From contig CAMOXA010000022.1 of assembly GCA_946628745.1 (NCBI GenBank), positions 1 to 14,133 of the forward strand: a DNA stretch of 14,133 nt. Reading direction: 5' to 3'. The position numbers and the translations under genes are program-made. The DNA comes from an uncultured Verrucomicrobiota bacterium. Its GTDB lineage: Bacteria; Verrucomicrobiota; Kiritimatiellia; RFP12; UBA1067. The first letter of the stretch is position 1. Every line of letters starts with the position of its first letter. Positions 13,967 through 14,133 of this stretch are shown here, piece after piece. The notes beneath the pieces were generated by a model. The model was not told where the DNA came from, searched no databases, and saw only the letters and a list, made by a program, of their open reading frames with translations.

Positions 13967-13997
13967 TAAACTGTTCAATCTTTACAAGGAACAAAAA

Positions 13998-14133
13998 ATG
14001 GAATCCATAAATCTGAAACCTCGCGGCGAGTGCATGTGGGACGCCGCTTCTCTCGGCGAAATCATGCTGAGACTCGATCCGGGCGACGGGCGAATCCACA
14101 CCGCGCGCGAATTCAAAGTCTGGGAAGGGGGCG
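13998..14133 (+). CDS. kdgK: PfkB-family sugar kinase, probably 2-keto-3-deoxygluconate kinase (5' part)
   Basis: Only the first 45 codons are inside the window. After a short N-terminal extension (MESINLKPRGECMWDAA) comes SLGEIMLRLDPGDGRIHTA (18-36) and then FKVWEGG (39-45), the opening strand and sugar-contact region of ribokinase/PfkB kinases. A clear AAGGA at 13986-13990 lies seven bases before ATG 13998. Following uxaB and uxaA, the expected substrate is 2-keto-3-deoxygluconate, the product of altronate dehydratase, giving the 6-phosphate. The catalytic C-terminal GAGD motif is out of view, and other PfkB sugar kinases cannot be excluded from sequence alone, so the specificity rests on context. 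Confidence 0.72.
   Translation, partial: MESINLKPRGECMWDAASLGEIMLRLDPGDGRIHTAREFKVWEGG

Noticed and set aside
10802..13978. A 1058-codon open frame on the minus strand opposite uxaB and uxaA
   Set aside because: Its codons align with sense codons in the register where antisense stops would need TTA, CTA or TCA, which these GC-rich genes avoid. Both sense proteins are clear family members, and the antisense product shows no recognisable domain.

Overview
The window is GC-rich, densely coding bacterial chromosome. All genes lie on the + strand, with gaps of mostly 0 to 75 bases, and no stretch over 300 bases lacks a gene. Housekeeping genes (UMP kinase, ribosome recycling factor, phenylalanyl-tRNA synthetase beta chain) are mixed with proteins I cannot name. 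There are no phage, transposon, CRISPR, tRNA or rRNA signals. The unnamed proteins (Pro/Ala-rich tail-anchored protein, finger protein with basic repeats, secreted split-charge protein) and the pairing with hexuronate catabolism remind me of the Planctomycetes-Verrucomicrobia-Chlamydiae group, perhaps Kiritimatiellota or Lentisphaerota of gut or sediment. That placement is inference; no marker in the window proves it.

Layout. Bases 1-797: the 3' end of a membrane-bound family 2 glycosyltransferase, overlapping a small HNH nuclease gene by ATGA. Bases 817-3088: a consensus-like promoter sits directly against the GTG of pyrH, followed by frr and an unknown Pro/Ala/Lys-rich protein with a C-terminal membrane anchor. 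Bases 3102-6048: an ABC exporter of permease, ATPase (ATGA overlap) and second permease (GTGA overlap), the last with a large extracytoplasmic domain. Bases 6089-9974: an extended -10 promoter just ahead of an unknown protein with a basic Phe-containing repeat tail and a C2H2-like finger, whose end overlaps pheT by 26 bases. Bases 9976-11011: a possible 52-codon small ORF and a secreted protein of unknown function. Bases 11087-14133: a hexuronate operon of uxaB, uxaA and the start of a PfkB-type sugar kinase, probably 2-keto-3-deoxygluconate kinase.

How the genes work together. PyrH supplies UDP for nucleic acid and envelope synthesis, Frr recycles ribosomes, and PheT is half of an aminoacyl-tRNA synthetase whose partner pheS is not here. 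The uxaBA-kinase set would turn tagaturonate into altronate, 2-keto-3-deoxygluconate and its 6-phosphate, the middle of galacturonate (pectin) breakdown; the isomerase uxaC is not in the window.

The most interesting points are two near-perfect -10 boxes placed 7 and 9 bases before start codons that lack Shine-Dalgarno sequences (probable leaderless mRNAs), and four unrecognised proteins tied to translation or envelope genes.
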